A stretch of 64,000 bases of DNA from Paratrimastix pyriformis (taxonomy: Eukaryota > Preaxostyla > Paratrimastigidae): positions 107,723 through 171,722 of the forward strand of contig JAPMOS010000082.1 in NCBI GenBank assembly GCA_027972325.1, in the 5' to 3' direction. Position numbers and translations under genes: made by a program. Below the pieces are notes generated by a model. That model was not told the origin of the DNA and ran no database searches. It worked only from the letters and a program-made list of their open reading frames with translations. Of this stretch, positions 34,820-45,151 are shown piece after piece. Numbering within the stretch: the stretch's first letter is position 1; every line of letters begins with the position of its first letter.

Positions 34820-35936
34820 CTGCACATTCCCATACAATGAGGGACACCATAATGATGTCGATATCGCCAACCACAGCCGGTGCCGGTGCTACAGCGGGCT
34901 GATCTCTTACTGTGCCTGCCCTTTTGAGTTTTAACTTGATCGATGTAGGTGTGCTGTTCAGTTCTGGTAAATCTTTGATATTTTCATGAAGGTCAAAAGC
35001 AAATATTGTGTAGCCATTCCTAAACATGTTCCGAGAAACAATTGATGAAACACTTTTATTGTCATAAAATTTCGTGCATCGCATGAGATCAGTATAGGCT
35101 TGTCCAAAGTCTTCATTATCAAAATTCAAATCCCGTTGATTAAGATAATGGCTCAAATAATGAGACGGGTGAATAACCTGTTTTGGCTGGAATCCAATGA
35201 AAATCTTCGCGGGACGGCTCTGTCCATCATATATTGGATATGTGACGTTTCCATCGGGCTTCATATTGGTACATTCGATTTTAAGTATTGTTGATCATTT
35301 GGTGTAATGAGCTTGACATATAACTTCATTTCATCGATAGTTACTAATGGAAGTTCACCAGCAAGGACACCATTAGTTGTAGTAAATAATTGGTTTCTCT
35401 TTGCTCGGAAAAACTTAAATGTGACCTCAGTATTTTGTCGATAAACATCAGACGAATTCAACTGTGGAACTGGTAACGGGAAGCGGACATATACATCATG
35501 ACCCATGGAGGCCACTGGGTCAGCACCCGTATTATTCATCATAAACAGTGTAAATCTATCTTGTGCATTTTTATCAGCATTAGCACCAAATTGTGATGAA
35601 CGAGTTGATATCGGATAAAACCCAGTCATTCCTTGTCCGTTGAGTAAGACCTCCTTTGAAGTTGATATTGTGTTTAACATTGATGCCCCTAATCCATATT
35701 GATCTATTGTTGTTTCTTTTCCTTGAATTCCAAGAATCAGTTTATCAAGCGAAATTAATAGTGGCAGCCGCGGATGATCCTTCAGCTAATCGGGCCGCTT
35801 CGTTATCACCATTGCATGAAATTTCAAGGACAGAGTTTCGAATAGTGCTATTATCTGATTTCACTTCGCGTGATAAGATATAACTGTAATCTAAAGGTTC
35901 TGGTGTAATTAGTTCATTAATAACGCTTGTTTCCAT
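34805..35936 (-). pseudogene. Major capsid protein gene of element C (two frameshifts, 3' end lost)
   Basis: Three consecutive frames on the minus strand (35936-35745, ~35750-35261, 35264-34805) read as one protein when a one-base shift is allowed near 35750 and another in an A-run near 35280. The last part carries FRNGYTIFAFDLHEN, matching the GYTLFAFDLTPD-type signature near the end of Polinton/adintovirus double jelly-roll capsid proteins, and RPAKIFIGF. The 3' end fuses with foreign sequence at ~34,800. Two homopolymer-adjacent shifts could be real decay or sequencing error. Confidence 0.7.
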
Positions 35937-35997
35937 TATTCTATATATATATGCTGGACAAAATAATTAATTTTATACTCAACTAAATATTTTGTTC

Positions 35998-36648
35998 TTA
36001 AAATTCCCTAAATCCACCTCCAGCTTTTACTTTCCTTTTATAACTTTTCCTGATCATTTGTGCTATTCTTGATCCTGTTCCAACCTTTAATGACGCTTTC
36101 CCATCTGTGGCTTCTTCTACTTCTTGTTTTGTAATGACATCCCTAAGTCTGTCCAGATTTTCAACATTTTCAGCAGTCTTTTCTCTTGCTATATCCATCT
36201 GTTGTTTCTCTTTCTCTTGACGTCTAATATTTGCAAGATCCTTCTGCTGCTTTCGAATGTCTCTATCATGTCGAATCAGTTTACCAACCTCTTGTAATGT
36301 CTTCGATGTAAATTCAACTGTCTGGGCTGGTAAAATTTCCTTCTTTTCATCGTCTTTTGATTTATATGCATCATATGCCTTCTTTCCTAGATCAATCGCT
36401 CCAGGTAATATTTGTTTGGCGCTCTCTATGATTTGACCCGATCTCGGAGCGAACCAATTCCAAAACTTTCTTACATAATCCATGATACCGTCCCCACGGA
36501 TGTATACCTGATCTGTCCCTTTAATATTACCTTTCATTAATGACGTATATACATATAAAGGCACCTGATGTCTCATGAATTGTGAACTTCGCATGAGTTC
36601 AGTGTAAGTTAACGGTTTATAGTATGTTCCTTGGCGACTTCTAAACAT
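35998..36648 (-). CDS. Basic/amphipathic protein, possible minor capsid or core protein
   Basis: 216 residues, start MFRSRQGTYYKPLTYTE. A segment around residues 45-75 (YVRKFWNWFAPRSG) looks amphipathic; the middle is a charged coiled coil (KQQKDLANIRRQEKEKQQ); the end is basic and Gly-rich. Position beside the capsid gene and composition recall the adenovirus VI/X-like proteins of adintoviruses, but that is a weak analogy. Confidence 0.5.
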   Translation of the reverse strand: MFRSRQGTYYKPLTYTELMRSSQFMRHQVPLYVYTSLMKGNIKGTDQVYIRGDGIMDYVRKFWNWFAPRSGQIIESAKQILPGAIDLGKKAYDAYKSKDDEKKEILPAQTVEFTSKTLQEVGKLIRHDRDIRKQQKDLANIRRQEKEKQQMDIAREKTAENVENLDRLRDVITKQEVEEATDGKASLKVGTGSRIAQMIRKSYKRKVKAGGGFREF

Positions 36649-36680
36649 TTTGTATCTATATTAATACTGGAGATATTAAT

Positions 36681-36902
36681 TTATATTTTCGCTATTTCCA
36701 TCATCTTTTCATATATTGGCTCTTGAATATACTCATGTGCTAACATATATCTTGCAATCCCTTTAGATTTCTGTCGACTTTCGATGTCATTATGATCTGC
36801 TATTATTTTCTTCTCTAACTCATCTATTTGATCACATAATTCATCAATATTATCATCTTGGATCTCTGGTGTGTTCCCTTCTTTTGGCATTCTTCTTCTC
36901 AT
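36681..36902 (-). CDS. Small charged protein, probably continuing an upstream acidic frame
   Basis: 73 residues (MRRRMPKEGN...). An overlapping frame at 36853-37005 encodes a 50-residue acidic start (MSENSEDDNISTTPP). The two overlap around AATGAGAAGAAG, so they may be one gene split by a one-base shift, as seen in the neighbouring capsid and penton genes. No domain recognised. Confidence 0.4.
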   Translation of the reverse strand: MRRRMPKEGNTPEIQDDNIDELCDQIDELEKKIIADHNDIESRQKSKGIARYMLAHEYIQEPIYEKMMEIAKI

Positions 36903-37054
36903 TTATTAGTTCATTCGCTAGTTGATCTATATCAAATGAATCATCTGAATCAATTGCGATCGGTGGAGTAGTTGATATATTATCATCTTCTGAATTTTCA
37001 CTCATATTTTAATATACTTTAGATTGAGATATTAAAATATTTTCATTTGATTTC

Positions 37055-37162
37055 TTATTTCTGGGCCTTCTTTAATGCCTCTGTAACTGCATCTCGGATG
37101 ATCTCTTTCAAATTGGCTAAAATATTGGTTCCCTCATTGACCTCTTCTATTTGGAAAAGCAT
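37055..37162 (-). CDS. 35-residue helical peptide overlapping the penton stop
   Basis: An open frame starting MLFQIEEVNEGTN with a C-terminal amphipathic helix (LKEIIRDAVTEALKKAQK). Its ATG overlaps the TAATAATG at the end of the penton-like gene, a translational-coupling arrangement. Small, so moderate support. Confidence 0.35.
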   Translation of the reverse strand: MLFQIEEVNEGTNILANLKEIIRDAVTEALKKAQK

Positions 37163-37164
37163 TA

Positions 37165-37838
37165 TTATCGGATCATCAAATCACTTATCACATTATTATT
37201 CTGATCTGTAATTCTAACTGATATCTCACTAATTCTATTCGTATTCAATGTGCATGCGATTGGATTCTTTGGTTCCACATTACATTGTGAATTAGGTGGA
37301 ACATCAAACTGGAAAGCATGTAATATATCTGAATCTTGACCATTGTAATATGAATATCCAACTAACGAACAATGTATTAAAATGTCATCATAATTCGTAA
37401 TATAAACTCTCAAAACCCAACACCAGCTAAATTATTCTCCTCGTCAGTATCAGCAAATGAAACCTCCCAACCATGTGGCCTCCACTCCTGAAAATGTTAT
37501 TGGGCTTATGTATTTCCCGTCGTATTGTCAACCTCTAACTGATTCATCCCACTAAAATGATTATATAATGCCACATTCATATCATTCAAATTATAACATC
37601 CATCGGGAAATGTAAATGTATACCATTCAAACCCATTATTTATTCGAAACTTGTTGTTGTGTTTTGTTTGGGTGATATTCTTGATCGTATTCCATATCGT
37701 GGCATGAACCAATTTAATCGAATATCGTTTATCTTCATTAAATGTAATCGGATTCATGTTATACTGAATCGTGAAGTCACTATTTGTTCCTCTTGTCCGT
37801 CGCTCAGAATTTATATATAATGGAATCGCTACAGCCAT
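37165..37838 (-). pseudogene. Penton-like protein gene of element C, frameshifted
   Basis: An N-terminal frame (37838-37506: MAVAIPLYINSERRT, DFTIQYNMNPITF, CYNLNDMNVAL) and a C-terminal frame (37413-37165: HAFQFDVPPNSQCNVEPKNP, ISEISVRITDQNNNVI) match the ends of the single jelly-roll penton of Polintons/adintoviruses. The ~90 bp between contain coding-like sequence in two other frames, so at least two shifts separate them. One lies in a GGGTTTT run. Non-functional as written. Confidence 0.6.
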
Positions 37839-37875
37839 TGTTTTCTATATACTATATATTAGATATCTATTTTTT

Positions 37876-39318
37876 TTAATGAATCAAATTAAATGCTTTC
37901 ACATACCGATTGTATTTCCATTTTGTAATCACCTTATGTTTCAGTAAGTAGTCAATATAATCATATATCTGTCCTTTCAATTGTTTCGTTTTATCACCAC
38001 CTTTGTATTTTCTGATTGCTGCTTTCAGTCTGTTTTTCACTTCTGATGGCCCTTGTAGCATTCCTTTCTTCTTATAATTTTTCAGTAGCACTTTCACTTC
38101 TTTCATGAGTTGGGGTGATGTATTACCTGCTCCTGATTCACCAATTAAAACCTGTAAACGTTGTTGTAATTCTGGTGAAAAACGGAAGATTTCTCCACCT
38201 TTTCCTTTCTTTTTCCTGATATGAGTTGATGCCGGAGGAGGTGGAAGAGGTCGACCAGGAGATTGTTGTGGAGCTGGCGAAGCTGGTGGTGCTGGGAAAG
38301 ATCGTCCATGTGCTTTTTGTTCTTTAACATGTGCTTTTTGTTTTTTTTCAGCTTCAGCTTGTGCTTCTTGTTCTTTTTCAGCTTCAGCTTGTGCTTTTTC
38401 TATGGCTTCGCCTTCTCTCATGACATAATCAAACATTGGATCTCTTTTTTCTGGAATGACAGTAATAGGCTTCATATAAGATCTTGTCGCTGTTACTGGT
38501 ACGGATGGACCTTTCCTTTCGGGTGGCGGAACATCAACATCTCTATCATGTTTGTTTAGCTCAGAACGTTCGACTCGCTCTCGATTCTGTGATTCTATAT
38601 GCTTTTTCACATATTCATTTCTAATTTTTACTATGTCTCTGATTGACAATTTATATTTTTCTGGAAAATAATGATTTACATGTAACTCTTCAAAATGTTG
38701 TTTAATTGCATTGTTATCCAATCCAGTGAACTCATTTCCTATAAATCTAAGGAGTAATGGATTCTTTACTATTGCATTTGGTTGAGTCACATATCGACCA
38801 CTTACATATAATCCTTTTGTTCTCACAAATTGATCCCGAATATCAGCCTTTTCCTTTTCTCCTATAATCCGTTCTTTTTCAGCTTCAGCTTCTGCTTCAA
38901 TTTGTCGAACAAGTCTAGGATTTTCATGTTCAATCTGTTTGAGTTGTGCATTTTCGTCTTCAATTTCTTTTTCATACTTCTTTAGTTCTTTCCCTAATGT
39001 CTCAAACTGTTTGTTCTTAATTATTTCATTAAATACGACCGGAATTATTTTTGCCAATTCTAATACTTTATCACGATCTAATGCGTCCATATTATACATG
39101 TCAATATCCGTAAGATTTAAATATGCTTTTGCTTTTTCTAGTTGTCGTTTATTTTCTCTATTTTCTTTTCTTTTTATATCCATGTCTTCTTTGGCATCTT
39201 TTAACTGTTGTTTTATGGCATTATGTTGTGCTTTCCGTTGAGTATTCTTTGTCTGATTCATCTGAAGTAGTTCATTCTTTGACTTTTTCTTAAAGATTGG
39301 TTTTCGTAAATCACTCAT
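37876..39318 (-). CDS. Long coiled-coil protein with Pro-rich and basic C-terminal regions
   Basis: 480 residues. The N-terminal ~150 form a strongly charged coiled coil (NKRQLEKAK-type heptads); residues ~285-345 contain AEAEKEQEAQAEAEKKQ repeats; then a PAPPASPAPQQSPGRPLPPPP stretch (~340-365) and a basic end that could bind DNA. A central region (YVSGRYVTQPNAIV, FIGNEFTGLDNNAI) may be a small domain. No known family. Intact, unlike the capsid genes nearby. Confidence 0.6.
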   Translation of the reverse strand: MSDLRKPIFKKKSKNELLQMNQTKNTQRKAQHNAIKQQLKDAKEDMDIKRKENRENKRQLEKAKAYLNLTDIDMYNMDALDRDKVLELAKIIPVVFNEIIKNKQFETLGKELKKYEKEIEDENAQLKQIEHENPRLVRQIEAEAEAEKERIIGEKEKADIRDQFVRTKGLYVSGRYVTQPNAIVKNPLLLRFIGNEFTGLDNNAIKQHFEELHVNHYFPEKYKLSIRDIVKIRNEYVKKHIESQNRERVERSELNKHDRDVDVPPPERKGPSVPVTATRSYMKPITVIPEKRDPMFDYVMREGEAIEKAQAEAEKEQEAQAEAEKKQKAHVKEQKAHGRSFPAPPASPAPQQSPGRPLPPPPASTHIRKKKGKGGEIFRFSPELQQRLQVLIGESGAGNTSPQLMKEVKVLLKNYKKKGMLQGPSEVKNRLKAAIRKYKGGDKTKQLKGQIYDYIDYLLKHKVITKWKYNRYVKAFNLIH

Positions 39319-39371
39319 CTATATATTTACTCAAGATATTTTTATTTTTCAGAACAATTTTCAAACCATGA

Positions 39372-40154
39372 CTATAAATTTGGGTCCATTTCAAGTATGC
39401 CATCAAAATTCTCCCTATATTTTAAAATTTCGTAAGGAGTGACCAAGTCAATCATCAAAAAATGAAATTTTTGAGCCGTTGCTTCATTGTATAATTTCCT
39501 AATTCGTTCTATTGGCTCACTAATTAATTGATTCAAACAATTAATATCCCTTTTCGTCATCTTAAATATGAGAAAATAACCAGTATTCGCTCTGATTTGT
39601 GTCGGGATATTATAGAAATATTGTGCTAAATATATTACTGATGCCCGTTTATGTCGTCCTGATGTAAAATATTCTGTCATTACGGCTTGTTTTTGTTTCG
39701 GTTCATTCATGAAATCATCAAATATCACCAATTTTCGAGATTCATATTCTAATTCTTCAACTGGAATTACATCATCTATCCTATTTCCATAATATACCAT
39801 CTGTATACTATCATCTTTTAATTCCCTTCTTACTTTGTCTTGAACATCTTCAAGATATTCGATTAATTTTACATATACATCATTCGGATCATCCACATGT
39901 TTACTATATATATAGACCTACCTACCAACCACCTACCTACCAACCACCTACCAACCAAATCAAGACTTTAAAAACTAGATTTTCTCAAATGGTACATGTC
40001 CTTGGATAATCATCGATACGAGTGCATTCGTCTTTCCACTACCTGATCCTCCTACCATACACATCTTAAACAGTCCCTCGGGTGCAAATGGGTTGTTGAT
40101 CTTCTCTTTATTATGATCACCTCCAAAAAATTCTTTGACATTGATAACATCCAT
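39372..40154 (-). pseudogene. A32-like packaging ATPase of element C, split by a tandem-repeat tract
   Basis: The first part (40154-39975) starts MDVINVKEFFGGDH, contains Walker A GGSGSGKT and stops at a TAG after VPFEKI. The second part (~39915-39372) continues the family pattern with YSKHVDDP, then Walker B LVIFDDFM, the ARYF-type IYLAQYFYNIP and the arginine finger region. The ~60 bp between are GGTTGGTAGGT repeats with the in-frame stop. Either a repeat expansion broke the gene or the tract is spliced: a GTTTTT...ATATAG removal would rejoin the frames. Function: DNA packaging. Confidence 0.7.
39905..39958. repeat. Short tandem repeat CTACCAACCAC inside the ATPase gene
   Basis: About five imperfect copies of a CCTACCTACCAACCA-type unit next to a TATATATATAG run, breaking the ATPase frame. 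Pyrimidine/purine asymmetric. Confidence 0.8.
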
Positions 40155-40212
40155 GCTTTTCTTATATATATATGACTTCGATATTTATTTTCTTCGTGTA
40201 ATATATATAACA

Positions 40213-43119
40213 ATGTCTTTATTACCTTTTGGTTATCAATCAGGTTATACCACTTCATCACAACGAGGCCCTCGTGGTCCTCCTGGTATTTTACATGTCA
40301 CTGATGGCTTACATTTGGAAACATCTACTTCTACTTTATCTCTCACTTTCGACCCTAATGCTATTACTAAATACGTATCAATGTCTCGGGATCCTATTGC
40401 AACTGATATCAATTATCCTCTTTGCTCGTTATGGACCAACACGACATCCAATACATGTTTTGTTCTCGCTAATATAACACATAATCCAGATACAAATACT
40501 GATCTTGCTCAATGGAAACGTGTCTCTTCTAGTTCATATGCCGAATCTGTCGATCCGACTGAGTCATCTGTTGTTGTCCGTGATGGCAGTTGTTCTATTC
40601 ATTCAAATGAGTTATTTCTTCCTGGTTATGTCGATAAAGTGAGTGGTAAAACTCTTCCTTTAAAAGTGACACCTCAAACGTTTGAAGGTAATTATACTGG
40701 GAAAGTCGTAGCATCTTTAATTACAGGTGATGATATCGCAAGAAACTCCACATTAGATATTGCCCCATTAAAACTCAATAGTTTCGTCAACCAGTCAGGT
40801 TACTTATTTCTAACTGGGACCGGTAATGTAACAATCACTGATGCTCCTACTGGATCCGGGGGTTCCACTCTCGCTTATGATGTTGCTCAAACTGAAAGCA
40901 CTGTCGCGGTCCGTGATATGACTGGTTCCCTTCATGTAAATAACATGTGGCTTCATGGTCTCGTTGATCCAACTCTAAATAAACTCATTAAAGTCAAACC
41001 ATCCGGTGAATGCATAACTGGATTAATTGATTACAACGATGTCGATACAAGTGTTGACTTCTCTTTTCATAATGTCCGCATTAATTCAATCTCTGATACT
41101 GGTATGCTTGGATGTGATGCAAACGGTAACATCCAACGTGTGACTGACGGAAAATATGTTAATATTTATTCTGTAGGTGGTGGTAATGTCATGTTTCCTA
41201 ATGCAATAGCAACAGATGGTATATCTCAATATGGGACATCGGGTATCATCACATGCTATAACAAAATGAAATTCCTTAATGGTATCAGAACACCACTTAT
41301 AAGCTCATCCTATCTTGCGACAGATTCAAATGGTGATATCATTACAACTTCATTACCTACATCAATGTCTTTGACTTCATTGACACTTCCATCATTAACT
41401 TCCAAATCTTATCTTGCAACTGATGCCTCGGGTAACATTATCGCGGGAACTGCACCAACATCATATACGCCACCGTTAACCCTTGCAGCCAACAATATCA
41501 CTTTTGCAAATGCAGATAATACAGTATCAACTATTAAATCTTATGGAAGTATTCAATATGTATGTGACAGTGACGCAGACGACACTGCACCAATTCACAA
41601 ATTTACAAATAAGACAACTGACTTAGTGTCAATGTATAATAATAAAACAACATTCGCATCTCCTGTCGAATGTCCCACAATATGTTCAAATATGTATGAA
41701 CTTCCTCTGAAAATATCAATGTATCCATATGGTAACACTAATTGGGGGATTTATCTATCAAGTTATAAAGACTTTATTGGGACTGATGGGGCTGCATGTA
41801 CGAATACCACAACAAGCACATCTAATGCCATCCGATTACGTGTTTATGATGACCCAAATACTGGGTTGATCTTCGAAAATTCAAATAATGTCTGCAATTT
41901 CGCATCGAATTCAAGGACTGGCGCAACATATATACGTGGCTTACTAACTGCTGCTGGAAAAATTGCAACTCCCACAATTGGCCCTATATCAGGCACATTG
42001 AAAATTCTATTAAATCCGGGTGATAGCAATTGGGGAATATATCAAGCTGTATCTGGAACAAATAATGATCTGGCTGGAACTGGTTCTGCATGTGCTGGAA
42101 ATGATATGAATAATGCCTTACGGTTAAGGACATATGATAGCACATCTACTGGTGTAATATTTGAAAATTCAAGCAATGTATGTAACTTATCGGCCAATTC
42201 CAACACGGGAACTCTATGGGTTCGTGGTAAAGCCACTTTTAACGGTGGAATCAACTTACCGAACACGACATCAGGATATCTCTACAGTGATGCCAGTGGA
42301 AATATCACGGCAACGTCAGCATCGTCTGCTTCTTCACAGTCATGTGTTGCCCCATCAGGAACCGCGACGACAGTGAAAAGTATAAATAACGCGGTGGTTA
42401 TCGATGGTGACGTTGGTAGCACATATTATGATGCCGATAATAGTCGTGATGGAGTGGTAATTAAAGCATCTGACACACCGTTAATGACATTCAAAAAGGA
42501 TGGTGTATACTCTACTGGTATCATGTATGCATGGATGCAGACGGCTGACTCTCTTGTCGTTTATGTCAACTCAACGACCGGTAAATTACATATTCCAGTC
42601 AGTAGCAGACGATATAAGGATAACATAGTTCCAATGGAGGACACAAGCTATATTTATAATTTGAAACCATGTAATTTTACATACAAATCAGACCCGTCAA
42701 ATAAAAAGTGTTATGGACTTATTGCTGAAGATGTCGAAATGGTTACTAAAGACCTCGTATTTTATAGAGATGGTGTTGTTGAAGGTGTAACTGAGCAAAA
42801 GTTACCATTTATGATGCTAAACGAAATGATAAAACTAAAATCACAAATTACTGATCTCACTACTGAAAATACAACATTAAAAGAACAACTAGCTACCCTC
42901 ACGGCAGATGTTGCTGCTATCAAATCACAAATTGCATCACTGGTTCAACCATCTGTAAAATTCTCGTCATCTGTCCCAACATCAATCTCCAATAATACAA
43001 TGACATTTTACGAAGGAGTTGTCGGTGACAAGACGCATCTAATGGCCAGATGGAAGGCTGATAATATGCTCAAAGAACTCGACTTAGTTGCAGATTCACA
43101 ACAAGCCATCACAGAATAG
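40213..43119 (+). CDS. Long fibre-like protein with collagen-like start and C-terminal S74 chaperone
   Basis: Start MSLLPFGYQ (40213) is preferred over the in-frame 40135 because the latter overlaps the divergent ATPase start. About 968 residues: a short GPRGPPG collagen-like stretch, T/S/N-rich beta repeats, two ~90-residue modules (NWGIYLSSYKDF, RLRVYDDPNTG, then RLRTYDSTSTG) and an S74 domain (SSRRYKDNIVPMED, CYGLIAEDVE, LPFMMLNEM) before a coiled coil and a short tail. S74 domains assemble and then release trimeric fibres. The modules and S74 region match the inner-element fibre (7092-10073) far better than any other gene pair between C and the inner element. Confidence 0.85.
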   Translation: MSLLPFGYQSGYTTSSQRGPRGPPGILHVTDGLHLETSTSTLSLTFDPNAITKYVSMSRDPIATDINYPLCSLWTNTTSNTCFVLANITHNPDTNTDLAQWKRVSSSSYAESVDPTESSVVVRDGSCSIHSNELFLPGYVDKVSGKTLPLKVTPQTFEGNYTGKVVASLITGDDIARNSTLDIAPLKLNSFVNQSGYLFLTGTGNVTITDAPTGSGGSTLAYDVAQTESTVAVRDMTGSLHVNNMWLHGLVDPTLNKLIKVKPSGECITGLIDYNDVDTSVDFSFHNVRINSISDTGMLGCDANGNIQRVTDGKYVNIYSVGGGNVMFPNAIATDGISQYGTSGIITCYNKMKFLNGIRTPLISSSYLATDSNGDIITTSLPTSMSLTSLTLPSLTSKSYLATDASGNIIAGTAPTSYTPPLTLAANNITFANADNTVSTIKSYGSIQYVCDSDADDTAPIHKFTNKTTDLVSMYNNKTTFASPVECPTICSNMYELPLKISMYPYGNTNWGIYLSSYKDFIGTDGAACTNTTTSTSNAIRLRVYDDPNTGLIFENSNNVCNFASNSRTGATYIRGLLTAAGKIATPTIGPISGTLKILLNPGDSNWGIYQAVSGTNNDLAGTGSACAGNDMNNALRLRTYDSTSTGVIFENSSNVCNLSANSNTGTLWVRGKATFNGGINLPNTTSGYLYSDASGNITATSASSASSQSCVAPSGTATTVKSINNAVVIDGDVGSTYYDADNSRDGVVIKASDTPLMTFKKDGVYSTGIMYAWMQTADSLVVYVNSTTGKLHIPVSSRRYKDNIVPMEDTSYIYNLKPCNFTYKSDPSNKKCYGLIAEDVEMVTKDLVFYRDGVVEGVTEQKLPFMMLNEMIKLKSQITDLTTENTTLKEQLATLTADVAAIKSQIASLVQPSVKFSSSVPTSISNNTMTFYEGVVGDKTHLMARWKADNMLKELDLVADSQQAITE

Positions 43120-43721
43120 TGTGAATGACGTATTATGATGTAATATAATGAAATTCATTAAAGGGATGAGGAGAAAAGAACTGAGTTATCCATCTTTATT
43201 CTATTCCCCCCTTTTTCCCACTTACCCCCTAAAATTGTATTTCTCCATATGATGCAGACCTTTAAGTGGAACTATCTTTCCTAGTTTCATCTGCTAAATT
43301 CATCTTATAAAAGTCAAGTTATCGATTAGTTACCTATGAGTTACTGATGTCACGACTGTCATAACGTGATTTATTTTTTATGTTACATCTCCATCATAAA
43401 AAATATTATTCTGAGTTATCCATTTGGGGAAAATCACCCAAAACCTTACCAGAAAACACCCTTTTTCTACCAATAATCTCCTCCTTTTACCCCCCTATGG
43501 TAACTTTACGTAACGATCTTTCCTGACCTAATCACATCATAATCTCTCATACTGCTATGTCACGAACTTTTGAGTAACTCTTGAGTAACTTTTGAGGAAC
43601 TTCTACTTTTATATCATCTATATCAACATACTCTTATTATATCTTCTAATATTATCATCTAAAAGTAATACGTATAATAGTTATCCATTAGTTATTATAA
43701 AACACTACTAAACGATGATAA
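43120..43721. other. AT-rich spacer between element C fibre gene and element B, no gene seen
   Basis: About 600 bp with C-runs (CCCCCC near 43207 and 43492), GAGTTATCCAT repeated twice (about 43183 and 43414), and TTGAGTAACT repeated near 43572. No open frame or inverted repeat was convincing. The GAGTTATCCAT repeats may be remnants of an element end. Confidence 0.4.
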
Positions 43722-43795
43722 GCTGGGGGGGGGGGTGGGGGGGGGGGATGGGGGGATGGGGGATGGGGGGGGATGGGGGATGGGGGGATGGGGGT
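43722..43795. repeat. G-rich tip of element B terminal repeat
   Basis: G-runs separated by AT or T, as at 32-102. After it both copies continue TGGCCGCGACTCTTGG. Length and interruption pattern differ between copies. Confidence 0.7.
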
Positions 43796-43919
43796 GGCCG
43801 CGACTCTTGGATTTTCCCGATTGCTTATTTGCCGCGTTTTCTCAGTCTTCGCCGGATCACATAAATTTGGAAGTCGCGCGACACCCCGAGTTTTCCCGCG
43901 CGATCGAGATCAAAAAAAG

Positions 43920-44550
43920 AAAGCGGGTGGCCACCGGCACCCGTATTGCTGCCACCACCCCAGCTACGTTTCGCGAGCCGGTGGCCACCTGCATTCCGCG
44001 ATTCCGTGCCGCCACCAAACGATGAACACAAGGCGACTACACTGAATCTGGACCACTCCCTGTTGGGATAGCAGAAACACAAAGGACTTCCCAGGTGGCC
44101 AGCAGAAGAGGACAAGCCATCTCCAGACTTCCCACGTGGCCAGAAAGCACAAGACAACTAAGTAGATATATAGTCTGGCGAGCCATCTCCGATTTGAGAT
44201 AGACCCCCCTACTACGCTTGAAAAGGGGTCCAAAATCGGGCAAGTGCAGTCGCGGATGGTCTCCAAGAGCACTTAGGGGGGTCCCGGACGTTTGGCGGCA
44301 GGTCCAAAAGTGGCCACCTGCTTTTGGGGTAGGTGGCCACTTGTACGGGAGCAGGTGGCCACTTGTGTTTTGAATGTAGCTGAGGCCCGATCGTCGCTTG
44401 GGAGCCGGTGGCCACTTACATCTGGGGAGCCGGTGGCCACTTGTGTTTTGAATGTAGCTGAGGCCCGATCGTCGCTTGGGAGCCGGTGGCCACTTACATC
44501 TGGGGAGCAGGTGGCCACTTGTGTTTTGAATGTAGCTGAGGCCCGATCGT
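43920..44550. repeat. GTGGCCAC palindrome array of element B
   Basis: About nine exact GTGGCCAC palindromes and the 78-bp unit (copies near 44363, 44441 and 44519). It is colinear with 228-710 and then the tandem block of element A, without A's 584-bp duplication. It ends ~50 bp before the first gene's stop codon. Confidence 0.8.
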
Positions 44551-44608
44551 CGGATTCTGAAGGTGTGCAGTTGTGACGACGAGATGAATCAAAAAACATG
44601 TTGCTCGC

Positions 44609-45073
44609 TCAGTCAGCGGCGGGCTGCAACGTTCCTCGTCGCTGATCTAAGACGTGATCGAACACAGCTTGGGCTAGTTGATGCGTCACAAGTGACCAGG
44701 CTTCTTGCGGCACATCGATTGCTTCAACGCGACACGTGTACAGGGCGTTTGCTAGTTCCTCGACGGTCGTGAACTGGATTGGCGCTTCCATTGCTTGCTC
44801 CCGTTTGATTAACTCCTTGTACTTACGTCTGTACTCTGCCTCGCGCTTTACAGGATCAGTTTCCGTGAGTACGATGTTGCGGCGTTTGTTCCTGTGCGTG
44901 GGCTTCTCTTTGACCGTTTCCGAGTATTGCTTCTTGTATTCACGACGTCGTTCGACAGGATCACTTGCTGTGACGACGATGTTGCGCTTTTGATACTTTC
45001 GCGGCAACGTAGCCTCGTTTACGTCAGCTACTTCGGCGAGATCGGTCTGTGCAGTTTGCTCTTCGGGTTGCAT
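44609..45073 (-). CDS. Basic protein with two internal repeats, first gene inside element B terminus
   Basis: 154 residues from the ATG at 45073 (MQPEEQTAQ); the frame extends upstream only by non-ATG codons. Two ~28-residue repeats (KRNIVVTASDPVERRREYKK and RRNIVLTETDPVKREAEYRR) are strongly basic and helical, suggesting DNA or RNA binding; the C-terminal ~60 residues form a separate helical region. The head-to-head neighbour at 45152 is 78 bp away. Family not recognised. Confidence 0.6.
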   Translation of the reverse strand: MQPEEQTAQTDLAEVADVNEATLPRKYQKRNIVVTASDPVERRREYKKQYSETVKEKPTHRNKRRNIVLTETDPVKREAEYRRKYKELIKREQAMEAPIQFTTVEELANALYTCRVEAIDVPQEAWSLVTHQLAQAVFDHVLDQRRGTLQPAAD

Positions 45074-45151
45074 CTTCGTTTTAGAGTCTGGAAAAAGTTC
45101 CAGTTTTTCGAATCTCGAAATTTTGATAAAACTTAGCGATACCAAAACAGA

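Larger units (their letters stand above)
34795..43119. mobile_element. Element C, first part: Polinton/adintovirus-like structural gene block
   Basis: Starting within both the outer-element acidic protein and the end of a capsid gene on the opposite strand, gene content and codon usage change. The block encodes a Polinton/adintovirus-type capsid protein, penton-like protein, small core-like proteins, a coiled-coil protein, an A32 ATPase and a fibre, none closely related to the inner/outer set except the fibre. No terminal repeat or duplication was recognised at ~34,795, so the joint is a recombination or truncation, or conceivably an assembly joint. Confidence 0.6.

Noticed and set aside
44997-45145. 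Upstream extension of the basic-protein gene to 45145
   Set aside because: The extension begins at a TTG codon; the first ATG is 45073.
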